Shown piece after piece: positions 62,529-64,000 of a stretch of 64,000 bases of DNA. The stretch is from JBAXXL01 sp037127915. Lineage in GTDB: Bacteria > Bacteroidota > Ignavibacteria > Kapaibacteriales > UBA2268. Both the position numbers and the translations under genes were made by a program. Below the pieces are notes generated by a model. The model did not search any database. It saw nothing but the letters and a program-made list of their open reading frames with translations, and was not told where the DNA came from. The stretch is from NCBI GenBank assembly GCA_037127915.1, contig JBAXXL010000016.1, forward strand, positions 1 to 64,000, read 5' to 3'. Within the stretch, counting starts at the first letter, position 1; every line of letters starts with the position of its first letter.

Positions 62529-63851
62529 TTATTTTTTTATAAATTTAGTTACTTTAAATCCTGATTTTATAGAATAAATACCTGTTGGTAAATCTGATAT
62601 ATCGATTTTTACCGATTGATAGCTACCTGTTTGTACGGTGATAAGCATTTCACCGAGAATATTAAAAATTTGGATTTTATTTGAGTTTTCATCAACCCCA
62701 TGCTTTAGCATGGGGTTTAGGTCTTCCATGTTTAGAGTAATATAATCGCTTGCCGGGTTAGGGGAGATAATGAGAGTATTAGCCGATTCATCATTAACCG
62801 AGGTGCTTTGGCTGAATTTAACGAGTGAATTGCTATAAGTACCTAGCAAAATGCTTCCATCGTGAGCAACAATTGCCTCGAATATTAATCCCAAATCCAA
62901 ATCATCATTGAAAAAGTCTTTTGGATACATGTTTTTCATAAGAATTCCATCAGTACCATAACTTAAATAAAAGCCTGCACAATTCCAGAAGAAAAGCATT
63001 TCGCCAGATTTGGTCTCCAGAATTGAATTTATAAAAAAGTTACCGTATTCATTTTTAACACCTTGCATTTCTTCCGGAATTGGGACTTCAATCCAAGTTG
63101 TACCGTCAAAATAGGAAATCTCACCCTTTAATCCCGAAGCCCAAATTCTATCTTTCGAATCAAAGTAAATATCAATAATATTACCCTCTGTGATTTTCAT
63201 ATCTTCAAGCGAATATTTCACGTAGTTTAGCGAACTCACAGTCGAATTGGTTGCTACTTTAATTACCCCGTCATCACCTGTAATCCAGATATTATCTGCG
63301 TTATCAGTTATCATTTTCGCGGAATAAAAATTAAGTGCTAAGATTTTGTTTTCATAGCTAATGTCCCATTCGGTAAACTTCTCACCATCGAATTTCGATA
63401 AATATGGTGTTCTCGATACAGACCAAATATTATTATTTTTGTCAATAACCATTCCGTTTAAGTACCCATAAGTACCTTCTTCTCCAGTAACCATTGTATT
63501 TTTGTCCAAATACTCAATTACTCCTGTGGCAATTGTGTATTTCATAAATCCCATTTCACTTGCTCCCCATATAATGCCATTTGGATCATAAGTTAAAGAT
63601 TGAATATTGGCGTGATTACCGTCATAATACTGAGATTCCTTTAGGATATTAGTCCATTCATTGTTGTATAGCTGGTGAAAACTACAGCCGGAGACCATAA
63701 AAATTCTACCATCGGGCGTCTCAACCAAATTAGTAACTATTTTGTCATTAATCCCCGGGTCTTGAGGAAGTTGGTAGGTTTCCCATATATCTTCGGAGAA
63801 GGCGGGTAGTGATAAAATTACTATTACTAATACGTAAATTAAAGATTTCAT
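62529..63851 (-). CDS. Secreted two-component-regulator-propeller-like protein with T9SS sorting domain
   Basis: 440 residues. Signal peptide MKSLIYVLVIVILSLPAFS. The body has propeller repeats of the Reg_prop type (LVETPDGRIFMVSG, TYDPNGIIWGASEMGFMKY, MVIDKNNNIWSVSR, DNADNIWITGDDGVIKV, FDSKDRIWASGLKGEISYFDG). The last ~85 residues (LIISPNPASDYITLNMEDL ... IQIFNILGEMLITVQTG ... IDISDLPTGIYSIKSGFKVTKFIKK) are a type A T9SS domain. Within this domain a 24-base palindrome (62694-62717) adds the residues NPMLKHGV in frame. Probably a surface protein of unknown binding. Confidence 0.88.
   Translation of the reverse strand: MKSLIYVLVIVILSLPAFSEDIWETYQLPQDPGINDKIVTNLVETPDGRIFMVSGCSFHQLYNNEWTNILKESQYYDGNHANIQSLTYDPNGIIWGASEMGFMKYTIATGVIEYLDKNTMVTGEEGTYGYLNGMVIDKNNNIWSVSRTPYLSKFDGEKFTEWDISYENKILALNFYSAKMITDNADNIWITGDDGVIKVATNSTVSSLNYVKYSLEDMKITEGNIIDIYFDSKDRIWASGLKGEISYFDGTTWIEVPIPEEMQGVKNEYGNFFINSILETKSGEMLFFWNCAGFYLSYGTDGILMKNMYPKDFFNDDLDLGLIFEAIVAHDGSILLGTYSNSLVKFSQSTSVNDESANTLIISPNPASDYITLNMEDLNPMLKHGVDENSNKIQIFNILGEMLITVQTGSYQSVKIDISDLPTGIYSIKSGFKVTKFIKK
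62694..62717. repeat. Palindromic element inside a coding sequence
   Basis: 24-base palindrome AACCCCATGCT-TT-AGCATGGGGTT. Together with the preceding ATC it shares ATCAACCCCATGCTT with the intergenic copy at 16451-16488. It is read in frame in the T9SS sorting domain. Confidence 0.8.
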
Positions 63852-63968
63852 AAAGCACCTAAATAAATTTTAAATAATTCTGAAACGCTTTTACATATTT
63901 TGTCCGGAATTTATATGCAAAAAGCCACAGATTTATATACACATCAAAATGGAATTGGTTACAAAAAA

Positions 63969-64000
63969 ACTCATCCGTTGACTGCGAGTCATCGGATGAG
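63969..64000. repeat. GGATGAGT palindromic repeat, copy 4 (cut by window end)
   Basis: ACTCATCCGTTGACTGCGAG continues to TCATCGGATGAG; the final base would fall beyond 64000. It is in the region upstream of the T9SS gene. Confidence 0.7.

Overview
The window is AT-rich DNA from a Gram-negative, anaerobic or fermentative bacterium of the FCB group (Bacteroidota, Ignavibacteria or Kapabacteria-like). The evidence is: four large secreted proteins with a C-terminal type IX secretion (T9SS) sorting domain; lipoprotein signal peptides; a FISUMP-domain protein; DUF2851; HprK without visible PTS genes; and promoters of the Bacteroidota form TTG-N(18-20)-TAnnTTTG, seen most clearly at both tRNA genes. 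No rRNA, CRISPR array, transposase or prophage was found. Several starts were moved downstream of the longest open frame because that start falls inside a promoter or lies upstream of a Shine-Dalgarno site.

Layout. 0-25.7 kb is mostly housekeeping: a LysM transglycosylase and glycosyltransferase-TPR pair, YjbQ, a nucleotidyltransferase, xseA, tRNA-Lys and tRNA-Leu, ychF, an M13 peptidase, uvrA, a porin-like barrel, a FISUMP protein, tilS-hpt (TilS carries a ~600-residue disordered extension), DUF2851, a T9SS propeller protein, a propeller lipoprotein and a GGQ release-factor-like protein. 25.8-36.1 kb holds a WYL regulator and then the main attraction: a receiver-domain gene, a trimeric NAD-linked [FeFe] hydrogenase (hydC-hydB-hydA), and a histidine kinase whose sensor half is itself a degenerate [FeFe]-hydrogenase, followed by two more receiver proteins. 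36.1-42.7 kb has a structured non-coding stretch, a GLUG-repeat T9SS protein, an RCC1-repeat T9SS protein and a lipoprotein. 42.9-46.7 kb is a tightly overlapping minus-strand operon (aminotransferase, tadA, rsmI, tmk, mltB-like). 46.8-53.5 kb carries hpf, hprK, a YgjP-type metallopeptidase, hflX and an OPT transporter. 53.8-64 kb is more accessory: lipoprotein, a HicB-like antitoxin interrupted by a stop codon, a UmuD-like S24 peptidase, an RDD protein, a ChaN-M1 peptidase fusion, an XRE regulator with duplicated membrane proteins, an asparagine-synthetase-like truncated class II tRNA synthetase with an attenuator-like leader, and a propeller T9SS protein.

How they work together. The best candidate for a little-described system is 27.4-36.1 kb: a bifurcating-type hydrogenase encoded with its own putative H2 or redox sensor kinase and three receiver domains, none fused to a DNA-binding domain, with TGTAA/TTACA palindromes upstream of both transcription units. 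Intergenic regions carry several families of short palindromic repeats, one of which sits in frame inside a T9SS gene.
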